NCBI GenBank assembly: GCA_026874595.1
Contig: CM049319.1
Coordinates: forward strand, 18,021,101 to 18,085,100
From: Sipunculus nudus
Taxonomy: Eukaryota; Annelida; Sipuncula; Golfingiida; Sipunculidae
Length of the DNA stretch: 64,000 nucleotides
Direction: 5' to 3'
Part shown: in pieces, positions 1-13,200 of the stretch
How the letters are laid out: each line of letters begins with the position of its first letter
Numbering within the stretch: the stretch's first letter is position 1
The notes under the pieces: model-generated
The model's database searches: none
What the model was told of the DNA's origin: nothing
The model's input: only the letters and a program-made list of their open reading frames with translations
Program-made: the position numbers and the translations under genes

Positions 1-1440
1 CCAAATATTTTTACACGAATTCAGGTCAGTCAGGGACTTGGGTTGCGAGTCATTTAAGTATCTTGGATATATGATTTCAGCAGAAGGTATTCACCCTGAC
101 CAAGATAAGGACACGGCAGTCAGAGAAAGGTCGAAGCCAAGAAGCGTTCAAGAGCTTCGCCGCTTTGTTCCAGCTATGCAAAGAAGTGATAGCTTTGGAA
201 AAATTGGTGGAACAGCTGTGTTACAACAAGGCATTAAGAAAGAAACCCATTTCCTTACAGATGCACCGGATGAAGGAAGCATGACCAGGCCTTAAATGGC
301 CTACATTATGCTTTGACTTCTCCACCAGTGTTGCCAAATGCCAATTTTTTATTCGTCCATCATGGAAACAAACGCCAGAAAAGGAGTAAGGGCTACGTTG
401 AACCAACTTCAGGATAGAAAGGACCAATTATTTCATGTGCGAGTATTTGGTAAAGAGAGGAGAAAGGAACTCTGTCAATTATAAGCCAAAGCAGACAGGG
501 TTCCTTGACAAGCTAGCTTTACTTTATGACCTCACAGAAGGCGTCAATTACTTTCAAAATTCATGGTGTTCAGGTCAGTAGAAAAGAACCGTAAAACTGA
601 TGCGCTATCACTACTTGACAAAGGGCTGGAGAGAAAAGAGGCAAGAGAAAACAAAAGGATGCATACCTGGTTAACTACTCTTGAATCAGTAGCATCGGGT
701 TGAGCGAATGGACGGTGAATTATAAAGGTATGTCAAGGACGCTTACCCTAGTGATATGCTTCTACAGTCACTGAAGGAAAAGGTGTTAGAGTATCACAAC
801 AATCAAGGTCATCCATGTTTTGAGCGGACAGGTCTTCTTGCGACCCAGATGTTACTGGCTCATCATAGCACTGGACAGTGAGCAATAGGCAGGAAACTGA
901 GAAGAAAAAGATTATCCATGGCATGATAGAAAAGACAAGGTCACTTGAAATCTCAGCAACTGACCGTCGTTGACAAATCATCAAACGGACTCGACGTCTT
1001 AGTTTTGACATATTCTTAAAGAAGGACCAAAGGCAGTTACTACGGCTATGGCTTTGGTGCGAGACTGGTTTAAGTTTGGTCCGTCAATTAGAATTCACAG
1101 TTATCAAGGGAGAGAATTTGAGTCGCGTTTGATTAGTTGGTCATGTGATGAAAGCCAAGGCCCATGGCATGGTACGAATAATCCAGTAGAAAAGAAGAAA
1201 AAATGGGAAAGAACAGCTTGAGGATGTTGTCATTACGTATAATACAACTCCACATAGCAGAACGTGCTTAATCGATTTTATTTACTGTTTGGTAGGGATC
1301 CACAGGTATCAAGCTATAGACGTTGAGTGTGACAATGTGGAATAAGTAGAGCAACACAACGAAAAGGCTTCAAGAAGCGAGCAGATTGGCTCACCGGAGC
1401 CTTGAAAGACCGAAAATGATTATATCTCGGCAACTCGTCA
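1..1440 (+). pseudogene. Degenerate Ty3/Gypsy-like pol fragment
   Basis: Broken reading frames carry retrotransposon pol signatures in the right order. Near 38-200 there is the RT/RNase H connection (a YLGYMISAEGIHPD motif, then an 'SVQELRRF' stretch). At 255-275 a decayed RNase H 'TDA' motif appears (LTDAPDEG). Near 1055-1130 there is an integrase-core segment (VRDWF..G..IRIHS..GREFES) and at 1230-1260 a 'YNTTPH'-like motif. Many stops and frameshifts separate the pieces, so nothing here is expressible. The copy runs off the left edge of the window and no LTR is visible. It looks much older than the element at 33494-38043, of which it may be a distant relative. Ty3/Gypsy assignment is confident; the clade is not determined. 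Confidence 0.75.
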
Positions 1441-1548
1441 TGCCAGAGAGGTCTAGTTTTTCTGGGTTTAGGTATGCTCCATAAGCAGCGGCTATGCTAC
1501 GCTCTACTATTCGCTACACTAACCGCTGCATTAAACTGCGGTTGCCGG

Positions 1549-1964
1549 TCAGGTTTGGCCACTAGGCGGTGCTGTCTCTGTTGAATTCCCCTTGCGTAAT
1601 ATTTAATCAAACACACTGCAGGTATCACTAGTACAAATGGATGTTCTTCGAGGTACCGGTCACTTTACACTGCTGTGGAAAACGCTTGGAAGCACAAACT
1701 TCTTCACCCAATTGGAATACACACGATGCAATCGTCAGCTTTCACCACAGTCTGTATACTGACTTGCCTGAAGACAGTTGTCCCCCACTGTCTGCATATT
1801 TCCTGTATTGCGTGCCGCACGAGCTTGCCCCGCATAGCTATGTTGGTTTATACGCGTGCTAAGCCAATCAGATTTCTTCTACCAGTTCTGCAGATTTTTT
1901 TAAACGCAGAGCCAATCAGATTTTATTTATCCAGCGCAAACTGACTGGGTGTAGCCAAACCTGA
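1549..1964. mobile_element. Possible MITE with TCAGGTTTGGC inverted ends
   Basis: TCAGGTTTGGC at 1549-1559 is matched by its reverse complement at 1954-1964. The 416-bp interior has no transposase and contains two AGCCAATCAGATTT copies (about 1862 and 1912). A CAGG... terminus would fit a non-autonomous hAT element, but I could not find a convincing target-site duplication, so the call is tentative. Confidence 0.35.
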
Positions 1965-2049
1965 AGAATCATTGTATTTCATACAGCGTGTGAGTGGGAG
2001 GTCACGGGGCCGGGAGGTCACGCGTTGTGTTCAGAGCGTAGGTTTAATG

Positions 2050-2400
2050 TCGCACTTGATAAGCTTACTCAGATACAGTTGCAAGTCTTGATAAAACTTT
2101 AACATGAAATTTGCTGTCAAATGAGACCGAGATTTCGCTGCAATGCTTAGAACCTTGTCAGTGTTCATGAAAGACAGGTCTAGTTAACTGTGCATGGGTA
2201 CCATTTGACAAGCTTTCAGTGAGACAAATCCAAGTCTCATAAAATCTCACATTTGCCTTCCAATGAGACAGACAATTGCTATTATTCTGTCACTTTTAAG
2301 CTAGAGCAGTCTAGTCTCCAGTGTTTTTTTTTTTGTGAACTGGATAGGCTTTTAGTGACACAGTTGCAAATCTTCAAATGTCGCCCAGTTTGTGGCTATG
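2050..2400. repeat. Degenerate tandem repeat, ~140-150 bp period
   Basis: Three diverged units begin near 2056, 2209 and 2342 with variants of GATAAGCTTACTCAGA followed by '...GTTGCAAGTCT'. Two of them share a 'TTTGC..TC.AATGAGAC.GA' block (about 2112 and 2252). No gene is supported here; an open frame across 2253-2849 runs over this and the next repeat. Confidence 0.45.
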
Positions 2401-2589
2401 TTAGAAAAAAACAGAAAAAAGTGAAAATGTATATTACTTTAACAGTTTGTAAGCAACAAGGCCTACAGGTCTATTGCGAACCTGTTCAATGGGATATACA
2501 TCAGGTAGAATGCTTCCATGCTGGACCCTTACTTTTCAAGTACATGTGTGACATGTATATATGTACAATTAAACCACTGAACATTTTGA

Positions 2590-3470
2590 ACCTGAGTGCA
2601 TGCACCAAAAACACAAAAGTCACTGCTGAAATATGTATCATGGATGCACACAAGACAAAAAATGATTGTAAGCGGCACCACCAGTCTTGCGTAAAAAAAT
2701 ATCAAAGATGTATGGACATGAAAAATTTCAGGCAAATACTTCAAACCACTGTTAAGCTATGTGCACAGATGCATGAAACAACTAGAAAACCGGTAGTCGA
2801 CAAGCGACAACATGTCTCCACTGAAGTCAGAGTGGTACGGGTGAAGTGACGGATGGATTGTGTGGTATGTCACACCACTGCTGAATATAGTCAACTAAAA
2901 CTAAAAGGGCATTAAGTTATTCAACGAGAACACCTGCCGCCACCTGTCTGGTCTACAAGAAAACTCTCAAAAATGGATTGACATGCCAATTTTAGAACAA
3001 TACCTTGACCCACTCCTGATATATGAGCAATTTTCAACCAGAGCACATGTATTGATGGACGCCACGCGAAAACGGTTGCAGATGGTGCCACCAGTCTTGA
3101 GTACAAGATGGAGGAGTCCAAGATCTATGGATATGCCCAGTTTAAGGCTAATACTTATAAACACTCCTGAGAAAGGGGTATTAATCTATTCTACAAAAAC
3201 CGAAAGATTGGTGGCGCCATCTGTCTGGTGTACGTGACAACTTTCCAAGATTGATAACCATGCCATTTCAGACCAATACTTTGACCAACTCCTGAGATAT
3301 GAGCAATTTTTAACCAAAGCAATTGCTCCTGTCATTTCTAAGACTCTTAGGTTGGTTAGCCAAATGACTAATTTCAAATTCCTGTAACTCAGCCAAAATT
3401 AGCCCAACCGGATGACCCCCATTCAAGAAAGGTTGATGCAGGTGGCACCACTAATACCTCAATTTCAGAT
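2590..3470 (+). repeat. Dispersed repeat family A, several internal units
   Basis: The stretch is built from 150-250-bp diverged units, each with a 'GGTGGCGCCA' or 'GTGCCACCAGTCTTG' block, then a 20-30-bp linker and a 'CTCCTGAGATATGAGCAATTTT' type block (near 3010 and 3290). The same unit order and wording recurs at 29000-29720, and partly at 11110-11690, 59880-60060 and 61430-62260. No coding potential is supported. Structure resembles tandemly built non-coding interspersed repeats; the class is unknown to me. Confidence 0.6.
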
Positions 3471-4031
3471 ATGACTCATGTGACCAACAAAGGCATATAA
3501 AATCTAAGAAAATGCAGTTAGATAAAAGATAAGCAATATCCAAGTTTTGTTGCATAAAATTTGGTGATGCTATCTCCTAACATTTTAGATATAGTATGAA
3601 TTAACGTACAGATGACGGATGACGCCACACTAGAGCATAAACTCACAGGTTTGCTAAAAATAGGTTTCATGGATATTTGCCTTCATGTGGTATGATCCAA
3701 GAACCTAGTCTCATCATACCCGGCCTTCTATACAGAAATAAAATGTTTGGCAGGGCTTTCAGCTATGACCAAGTTATGTCATGTTAAACTGGTTGTTATT
3801 ATTTCAGCAACAACAAGACATACTGATTTTGCGTCTTGCAACCTCATCCGATCTACTTCTGCCAAGCTGAAATGATAGTTTCCCTAGTTTCCCTTACACT
3901 TCATCAATGGGGGCCACACATGGGCATCTAGGCCTTTGTTTCTTAATGAACACATATAAACTGAGTCATAAGGCAAAACTACAGAAAGCCATCACCCGTA
4001 ATAAAAAATAGAGCTTTTACATTGATAATAT
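3471..4031. other. Non-coding stretch 3' of GTPBP6
   Basis: AT-rich DNA with no open frame worth calling, no inverted ends and no tandem structure. It lies immediately past the poly(A) signal of the minus-strand GTPBP6 gene. Confidence 0.6.
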
Positions 4032-4037
4032 TTTATT
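4032..4037 (-). terminator. Poly(A) signal of GTPBP6
   Basis: TTTATT on the plus strand is AATAAA on the minus strand, inside ATAATAAAATATT. It lies about 97 bp after the GTPBP6 stop codon, a typical short 3' UTR spacing. Cleavage would be expected around 4005-4020. Confidence 0.7.
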
Positions 4038-4133
4038 ATAAGAAAAACAGAACATTCCTTCTATACTGTAAGCACCATAAAAAAAAACATATCACAGTGT
4101 ATATATTGATTCAGTAATTCCTTCTGTACACTT

Positions 4134-4266
4134 TCATCTTTTGTGCATAAACGTTGATTTAAATTTGGCAAATGATGCTTTAGTGAAAATGACCTCCACC
4201 AGGAGAAGCTCCGTGCTCTTTGTATCTTCTCTGGTGCCCACTACGTCTGCTTCCTTATATAGCCAT
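4134..4266 (-). CDS. GTPBP6: GTPBP6 exon 11 (terminal)
   Basis: It begins after a TCTCTCCAG acceptor and completes the split Q codon of exon 10, then reads WLYKEADVVGTRED...; the WLYKEA motif is shared with vertebrate GTPBP6. It ends ...FAKFKSTFMHKR and TGA. It carries the C-terminal domain, about 44 residues. Confidence 0.9.
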
Positions 4267-7200
4267 CTGGAGAGACACCAACATTCATTATAATGTAAGA
4301 TACTAGGCAAATATACAGGACGTTTGTGATCTGTCTGTAAAATAAATATGCCAAGTACAGTAAAGGTTAGAACTGGACCATCATTTGTAGAACTGTCGAT
4401 GACATGGAGTGTCAATACTACCATTTCCAAATACATTCAAAGCCATATGTTTTATATATTAAATTCAAACACTTTCCAGGTTTTTCTGGGTCTGCCAATT
4501 TCCTATGATTTGAAAAGTATGCTTTCCTACAAGATTTAAAATAAACACTTATCGCTCAACCAATTTTAGGAACAATCAATCCAGTTTTACTTATTTCAAA
4601 TACCTTATTCAAATGATTTTCGTTTTCTAGTATATCACTTTATTCTTTAATATCATGTTTCACAGGAAGTTGCCTATGATAATGTACTAATACTTTTATA
4701 AGGAGTATTTGACAAACTTCAGACACAAGCAAGATTACTTCATTACGTAGGTCTTGGATTCTGATTGATCTTTACTCTCTCTGTTTCTGCTTTTTCTCTT
4801 TCTCCCTCCCTTTGCTCTCTCTCTTTCTGCTCTCTCTCCCTCCCTCTGCTCCCTTGCTCTCTCTCTCCCTCCCTCTGCTCTGTTGCTCTCTCTCTCTCTG
4901 CTCTGTTGCTCTTTCTTTTTCTCTCTTCTTTCTCTCTCCCTATATCTCTCCCTGTTCTCTCTCTCTGCTCCCTCTCTCTCTGTTATCTCTTTCTGCTCTC
5001 TCTCTGTTTTCCTAACTTCATTCCTTATAAACCTTACCCTCTGTCTGTCTCTCTGTCCACTTGTCCATCTGTCCTCCCCATCCTCCTTCATTCCATCTGT
5101 CCATCAGTACCATGCACTCTATCCAAGCTGGACCCTCTCTGTGTCACTATCTATCTCTACTCCTCCCACTCCTTTGTCATCTGTCAGTCTGTCTATTCAT
5201 CTGTCTGTTCTCCCACCCCCTTATTTTTCTCTCTTATTTTCATTCCCCCTCTTACTGTAGATGAGGGCCTCCTAGTGGTATTCTTAGGGTCTTTTTTATC
5301 CGTCCAGTTGCAGCAATGACTGCCTCTTGTACAGCCTCCAACAGATCACCCATACCCTGCAGCTTATGAACGGAGACCAGATGACCCTCTTCTGATTGGA
5401 GAATACTGAATTCAAATGGTATGTTACATAGAAATAAATAATTTTTGTAAATATATATATTTGAAGATCAGAAACACAGAGGATAAGAATTTGGCAAAGC
5501 ATGAAAGCCATACAGCATATTAAATGAGAGTTATTTTACCATGAGTCTGTTACAACACATACAAGATGATTCAAGGTTTAGTTAGATGATCTCTCACATA
5601 GTCATACAATTCTGACTAATCCTGGCAGCTTCTGATCCTTATACCAAACATATATTACACAGATGACCTCATAATGTATTATTAATATCTCAAATACAAT
5701 CAGCATTAAGACCGTTGTATTCTAGATAGGATGTACTAGAATAGTTTACCAGCAGAAGTAGAATAAATTATGCACATTATTGCACATGCCCAGGCATCTA
5801 AAGGGTAGTTGTTTAATTAGGCAACAAATTTGTAAGACACACTTTCTTTCATCCAATCTAAGGTAACTTGAAACCAAAATTGAGCAACAGACCTAAACAA
5901 CTTTCTTGAATTAACAAAGTGTCACTGATTTATTTTGGTTTAATCATTTATTTTTTTGCGACAATCTTGAGAAATCTCACTGTTGAACAAGACTTTAATA
6001 ATTAGATGAAATCTGACCTTTGATCTTTGACCTTGTCCACCTTGTTGCACACCTCTATCATGTTCTGTTTCTGTGATTCTGATATATGGAGCTCATCTAA
6101 CGTCCTCAGAACATGTGCTTTCTGAGCTTCAGCATCAGGGTGACTAATATCCCGTACATGTATGATTACATCCTGAAAGTTCACCAGACCAAAAGGTTAA
6201 ACATCTATTGGGAAAAATATTATAATTTTGTGTCATCGCACCCAGTTTATCACAATGTTACTTTTTTGTGTGTGTTGTTGAATGGGCAAGCTTCAAAACA
6301 TGTTAAGCAGCAATGATACATTCTATGGATCACTTTTGCACATTTCAGCCATTTCATCACAACAAACATTCTAAATTTATTCACATCTGATATGTGGCAC
6401 AGCATAAAAAGTCCTCAATAGTGTGCTTAATCATTGGCAAAAACATAAACAAGGGGTGGAACATTGCCTAATATTTGATGTAGTGTACCCAAAAAGTGGA
6501 AAGTTCATTGGTCAAACCCTTGCAGAGCCTCAGAGCAAAATTGTGAAATCTTGATCTAGAGATTCAGAGATTCTATATCATATCTTAACATTATTTCGTG
6601 ATTTCTGGATTATTCTCAGCCCAGCAATATAAAGTGAAAACAAGAAATCTTATAGATAACATATCCTTACTTATTATTACATGGTTAATTTCACTATCAT
6701 TCAACAGAATTATCCTTAAAAATATGAATTTCAACTAATACAATTGTGTTATAAAAATCAGGAAATAGTTTTTGAAAGTTAGAACTACAGCCTGTGGTTG
6801 GCACTGTTTGCTGAATGGGGATGAAAAATAATAAATAATAATGATAATAAATAATAAAAATGAGGAGTTATCTGTAATTCTTAAAACATATTTGTATTAC
6901 TGATATTAAATTATTTTAAAATTCTTTCCTACTTACAGCAGCTGTAGCGTCTTCAAGAGTTGATGCAAAAGACTCTATCAAATCTGTCGGGATATCTGAG
7001 ATGAAGCCAACAGTGTCCACATAGAGCAACTTTGTTTTGTTTGGCAGCAGCCCAGCATGAGTGGTGACATCTAGTGTCGCAAACAGTTGATCTCTTGGCT
7101 CCATGGAGTCACTGTGTGTCAGGGCTTTAATCAGACTTGTTTTACCTGTAAATAAAGCAGATGCATTTAGTTCATTAGTATTATAATTGACAGTGATGGC

Positions 7201-10200
7201 ACTACTGTTGTCATGCAACACTTCCGTGGCCAAAACTTGAAAATGCCCCCTTTTGGTCTTGAAATTTTATCAGTAATGATGCCAAGTGTGTGCGAAGGGG
7301 GTCATTTTTCATATTTTCTCTAAATCCTGAGTTATCTGATGTTTCACAAAGGTGCTTTCACAGAGCCATCTATCAGAAACAATGCCAGTGAACATGGCTA
7401 ATGTCAACATTACACTGTTTTCACGCTGTTTCAATGCTAGTTATTTCACATTTGTTATTGTTCACAAATAACATGTTTGTGTATCCTACAAGCACTATGC
7501 ATCCACCATCAGCATGTACACCTTTGTCTTTTGATGAACCATACTGTTTATCCCACTACTGCCACCATTAGGCACATATTTGTCTTTTACTGACCTGTAT
7601 TTGTGTATCCCATTACTGCAACCATTGGGTACATCTTGTCTTTTTAATTACTTACCCATGTTTGTCTATCCACTACTGGCACCTACAGGTACATCTTTGT
7701 TGATTACTGACCTGTATTTTTGTATCCCACTACAGCTACCATAAGGTACATCTTGTCTTTTTAATTACTTATCCTCATTTGTGTATCCCACTACTGGCAC
7801 CACTGTGTACTTCTTTGTCATTTACTGACCCGTGTTTGTGTAATTCTCTACTGCCACTAGTGGTGGGCCGATCATCGGGTTTTATCCAAAGTCAGTCGGT
7901 TTGCTGCCACTTTCAAGCGCTCAATTACCAAAGGCAATTTTTGATTACATTATAATCAAGATTGTTTTTTTTTCCAGAATGCCTTTATGTTATACGCTAA
8001 AATTATTCTTCCATTGTTTAAAAGACTCCACGCTTCATATAATGAATCTTTATTCCCAAATAACCTCAATGTGTAACTTAGTTTAACAGGGCAGATGTGA
8101 GAACGGAAGACATAATAAACCTCTGTGAACTGGCAGGGAGCTGCAGAATTACCAGGGAGTTTTGTAACGAGATGTACATTGCACAATGTGGGCGGTATGG
8201 CGTTAAAATGTTCCATAAATTCTCTGGGTCTATGCAGCAAGTAATGTCCTGGACTGTGGTTAAATTCTTGATTATTATATAAAATTAAAATTAAACTTTT
8301 AAAAGCATATATTACTAATAATAGGAAAATATAAAAAAGGCAAAAGCTTCTTTTCTTAAGGTAGAATTACTTAGACATGCGGGCTTGGTTAAGAAAGTAC
8401 AGTTTCATAGATAACTGCATGTTTCTTTATAATTACCTGAACTGATTATTAATCGATCATTGATCAGTTTACTCAAACCGATGATCGATTATGAAAAAGG
8501 AACAGACTCCCACCAATAACTGCCACCAACAAGCACATCTTTGTGGATTTCTGATTGTTTTTGTGTAATCCTCTACTGTCACCAACAAGTACATCTTTGT
8601 GGATTTCTGATTGTTTTTGTGTAATCCTCTACTGTCACCAACAAGTACATCTTTGTGGATTTCTGATTGTTTTTGTGTAATCCTCTACTGTCACCAACAA
8701 GTACATCTTTGTGGATTTCTGATTGTTTTTGTGTAATCCTCTACTGTCACCAACAAGTACATCTTTGTGGATTTCTGATTGTTTTTGTGTAATCCTCTAC
8801 TGTCACCAACAAGTACATCTTTGTGGATTTCTGATTGTTTTTGTGTAATCCTCTACTGTCACCAACAAGTACATCTTTGTGGATTTCTGATTGTTTTTGT
8901 GTAATCCTCTACTGTCACCAACAAGTACATCTTTGTGGATTTCTGATTGTTTTTGTGTAATCCTCTACTGTCACCAACAAGTACATCTTTGTGGATTTCT
9001 GATTGTTTTTGTGTAATCCTCTACTGTCACCAACAAGTACATCTTTGTGGATTTCTGATTGTTTTTGTGTAATCCTCTACTGTCACCAACAAGTACATCT
9101 TTGTGGATTTCTGATTGTTTTTGTGTAATCCTCTACTGCCACCAACAAGTACATCTTTGTGGATTTCTGATTGTTTTTGTGTAATCCTCTACTGCAACCA
9201 ACAAGCACATCTTTGTGGATTTCTGATTGTTTTTGTGTAATCCTCTACTGTCACCAACAAGTACATCTTTGTGGATTTCTGATTGTTTTTGTGTAATCCT
9301 CTACTGTCACCAACAAGTACATCTTTGTGGATTACTGACCTGCATTTGTGTATCCCACTACTGCCACCACCGGATACTCTTTGACCACACGGTTCTTCCT
9401 GAGTATCTCCCTCTGTGACTTCAGGTCTGCCAAAGCTTCTTTTATCTTCATCTCTTTCTCCTGATAAGAAAATTAAATTTCTTTAAGCAATAATATTTTT
9501 AATCATCAACAAAAAAGTTTTTGACCATAGAAAAACTAGTGTACTGATAATCAGCCAAGTGTATTTGCTACAAACCCTAGGTTTTAGAACCAAATAATTC
9601 AGCTTACACGCTAAAATGTATAACCCTGAAATTCCTTGCAGAAGTCCTGACTTGTGTTAGGAAAACAAATTTTCAAAATCAGAATTTTAGTAAAGTTCAG
9701 GTCTTCCCATCTGAGTACCCTTTGCTCAGAACATCATAGTATGGGAGTTAATCATGACGAGATTTCACCAGTTTTGCAAAACCACTTTTTCAAATAATTT
9801 ACATGTGTTATCAATTCCTGTGCAAAATGACCTTTCCTTTTGATTAAAATAGTTAATTGTATTAAGGATTATCATTGTAATTAAGAACCAAATTTTCTGT
9901 TTTCCCATTGTACTGGTACTGACAACAAACCACCCTCGTAGACCTCTTGTTTTTTAACAAACCCAACAGTGTGGAGCTGGCTACTGATAATTGGAAAATC
10001 AGGATACTGCTCAATTATGCCTTTGATTTTAATTATGAAAAATGTTTTTATATAGACAAAAATAAGATAAACCAGCTACTGTAATTACCAAAATTTGTAA
10101 AAATACAATATTTAGTAATAATATCTGATTTAATATTCTTATCTAGATATATTATCCAAAGTGTAAGCTTATTACGTTTATATAATGTATTTGTCTTACA

Positions 10201-13200
10201 TTGCACAGTCAATAAATCATAAAAAATGAGAAAAATATATATCTTCTTCTCTGAAACTTACCCAATGGAATCAAGATATTCTTTTAATTATTTATTCAAG
10301 CAAACAAGATTCCACATGAGAGCATAAAATATTTCAAAACAGATCCAAAGATATGGTGTATAAAAGTCTTTTATTATTGTCAATAGAATCCAATTCAAAT
10401 GCTAGGGAGAGAGAGACAGACAGACAGACAGATAGATGAATATATATTTATGTTTTATATATATATATATATATATTCATAAACTTTAAACAATTCCTAT
10501 GACATGTTTATCAAGGTTTACAACACAGTTCATCAGGCATGGCCAAATTTCAAATTTGGGAAACCCATTTTTGGGTTACCCAATTTTGTAATGGGGTAAC
10601 CCATTTTGTTTGGGTAGCCCATTCCATGCTCAGATCACATCGACTCGGAACATTGAACTCCCTGAACACCAACAAGCAAATATGTGATTGAGCCAGTGAT
10701 TGAACTTAAAGTTAGAATTAAAGATTCAACTAGATGTGTCGGAACGACACGAATGCCCCCGCCTCGGGCAAATAAGAAACATTTGTTAAATTTTGTAAAT
10801 TTTTTTAAGTTCAGGAAGTGTTGTATGGTCAAAAGTAGGTCAACAAGGGCAAAATGCAAACTCGATCTGTAAAGGGTCATTACCAAGCAACACACCAAAA
10901 ATCAGGCCAGTATCTGCAAGCATTGTGAAAAAAAGTCCATATATGTGCATTTTTCATAAAAATTTTTGTCTTTCACGAAATTTTCTATGTTCAGGATCTG
11001 TCTTATGGTGAAAAATAGGTTAACTGGGACGAAACTCGAACTCGATCTGTAAGTGGTCATTATGCGCCCACAGACCAAACATTAGGCCAGTATCTGTAAG
11101 CATTGCATTGCAAAACTAGAATATTAGCAAAAGTTGATAATCATTTATAATTTAAATTGGAGAGGTATATACCATGTTTCATAACAATCCACCAAATGCT
11201 TCCTGAGAAATAAGCTCCTAAGTTTTTTTCTATAAAAAAGCTCTGTGACCTTGAAAAGTAGGTCAAGATCACCCATCTATGAACTTGACCAAGATTTTGT
11301 AATTTATAATGCAATAGGACTGAAGAAATGAAGTTCCTCTGTTGAATACCTTTGGAGATATCCTGCACAAAAGGCCAAAATCCGATAAAATTTCATTAAA
11401 AAATCAGAAATTGCAGGTGGCGCCACCAAAATTGTGCAGCACATACAGACCATTAGTCCCAATGATCATAGTAAGTTTTGTGAAAATCCACATAATGGTT
11501 CCTGAGATATAAACTTCTGAGTGTTTTTCTATAATCAGCTCTAAAATGTAGAAAAATGGGTCAAGGTCACCCATCTTCGAACTTGACCGAGATTTTATCG
11601 ATATACATCTTCACTGCTGAAATAAAATTCCAACGGTGAATCCTTTTAGAGATATCCGGCTCACAAGGTAAAAGTTAACAGACGCGGAACAGACAGACGG
11701 ACGGACAGACACCGGACAGACACCGGACAGACAGATGGACAGATGGACAGCTTGGGTGACGACAGTAGCCCATCAGCCTATGAGCTGAGGGCTAAAAATG
11801 GCTGTACATGTGTATTTGTCATGAAAATTTCTATTTTTCATGAATTTTTCTAAGTTTAGGAGCCGTAAAACGGTCAAAAGTAGATCAACCGGGACGAAAC
11901 ACAAACTCGATCTGTAACTGGTCATTATCTGCCCACACACCAAAAATCAGGCCAATATCTGCAGGCATTGCGAAAAAAAGTCCGTACATGTGTATTTGTC
12001 ATGAAAATTTCTATTTTTCATGAAATTTTCTAAGTTTAGGAGCCGTAAAACGGTAAAAAGTAGGTCAACCAGGATGAAACGCGAACTCGATCTGTAACTC
12101 ATCATTATCTGCTCACACACCAAAAATCAGGCCAATATCTGCAGGCATTGCGAAAAAAAGTCCGTACATGTGTATCTGTCATGAATATTTCTATTTTTCA
12201 TGAAATTTTCTAACAGGGTTCATACACTAATTATGAGAAAAACTTCAAGCACTTTTCAAGCACTTTTCAAGGACAAGAAAAGTATTTTCAAGGACATCAA
12301 CATTTATGGACGCATCAATGGCATTTGTAAGGAAGGTGTTTCAACCAAGCCAGTTGCGGGAAAGAGAAATTATACCTTTACAAGAATATGGTCACACTAT
12401 ATGCATCAAGGTGATTAAATAATAACAGAACCTACCTTTTAGCAACTTGATCTGTTCAGCAGAATGAATTCTAATGTCAACTCAATTACATCTCAGTGTA
12501 CTTATTTCCTGGGCCTACTGCTGCAGGCTTCTTATCATATGTTTCAAACTCTTCACATTAACCACTAAACTACCAATGTCAAACGATAAAAAAATAATTA
12601 AAATATGTACACTTATTACAGATGCAACTGTTTCAATTAAAGTTTGTTCTGTTTTAGTTCCTGCAACTTCTCATCTAGACAGGAATCCACTTCAGCAAGT
12701 TCCATCTTCTTTTCATTCACAGTTCTACGCAAGCTATTTGACCTGGCAATCATACAAAGTTTCCCTTTAGCCTCTGCTTCTTCTGCCCATTTATCGGCCT
12801 GCTTGTTCATGTCCTTTATGTACTCCTCTAACCGGACCTTTTTGTTCTTCAACTCATCAATCTGATCAACAACCACTTTCCTCTTCAGGCTCTTTCGATC
12901 GGCTGCTTTCTCTCTTTTCTGTTGTTCCAAATGAGCATGATATCTCTGTCTTGCAGCAGCTGCAGATGCAAGCATTTCTTTGTTTACAGTTACCTGCAGT
13001 GTTCCACCAGCTTGCTTGACATGATCATATGCAAGTCTCTGGGAAACATAAGATTTTTCTGACATGTTTTCCACTTCAACCTGCCTATTGACTGAAAATC
13101 CACGTTCCACAGTGGCTTGTCCATGTGACAAGAGCAACAACAGTTGCACAACTTTGAACAGCTTCTTGAAGCCACTCTTGGGATTCATGTGTCTGTAGTA

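Larger units (their letters stand above)
7146..9339 (-). other. GTPBP6 intron 7, mostly minisatellite
   Basis: Apart from about 340 bp next to exon 8, this intron consists of copies of the exon 7 3' edge (7473-7857 old, 8519-9339 young) interrupted by a 661-bp hAT-type MITE. Its donor is GTCAGT at 9339. Confidence 0.85.

Noticed and set aside
2253-2849. 198-codon plus-strand open frame
   Set aside because: It runs across a degenerate tandem repeat and into a family A repeat that is copied elsewhere; no domain, Cys/Lys-biased composition, no splice support.
4735-5319. Several long frames on both strands (Arg/Glu-rich or Ser/Leu-rich)
   Set aside because: They are translations of the CT/GA microsatellite in GTPBP6 intron 10.
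6018-6172. Exon 9 ending at the stronger-looking donor AAAG|GTCAGA
   Set aside because: It cannot be joined in frame to any acceptor of exon 10; kept only as an alternative.
8531-9330. CRISPR-like regular repeat array
   Set aside because: The 56-bp repeats are directly contiguous without spacers, and the host is an animal genome; it is a minisatellite.
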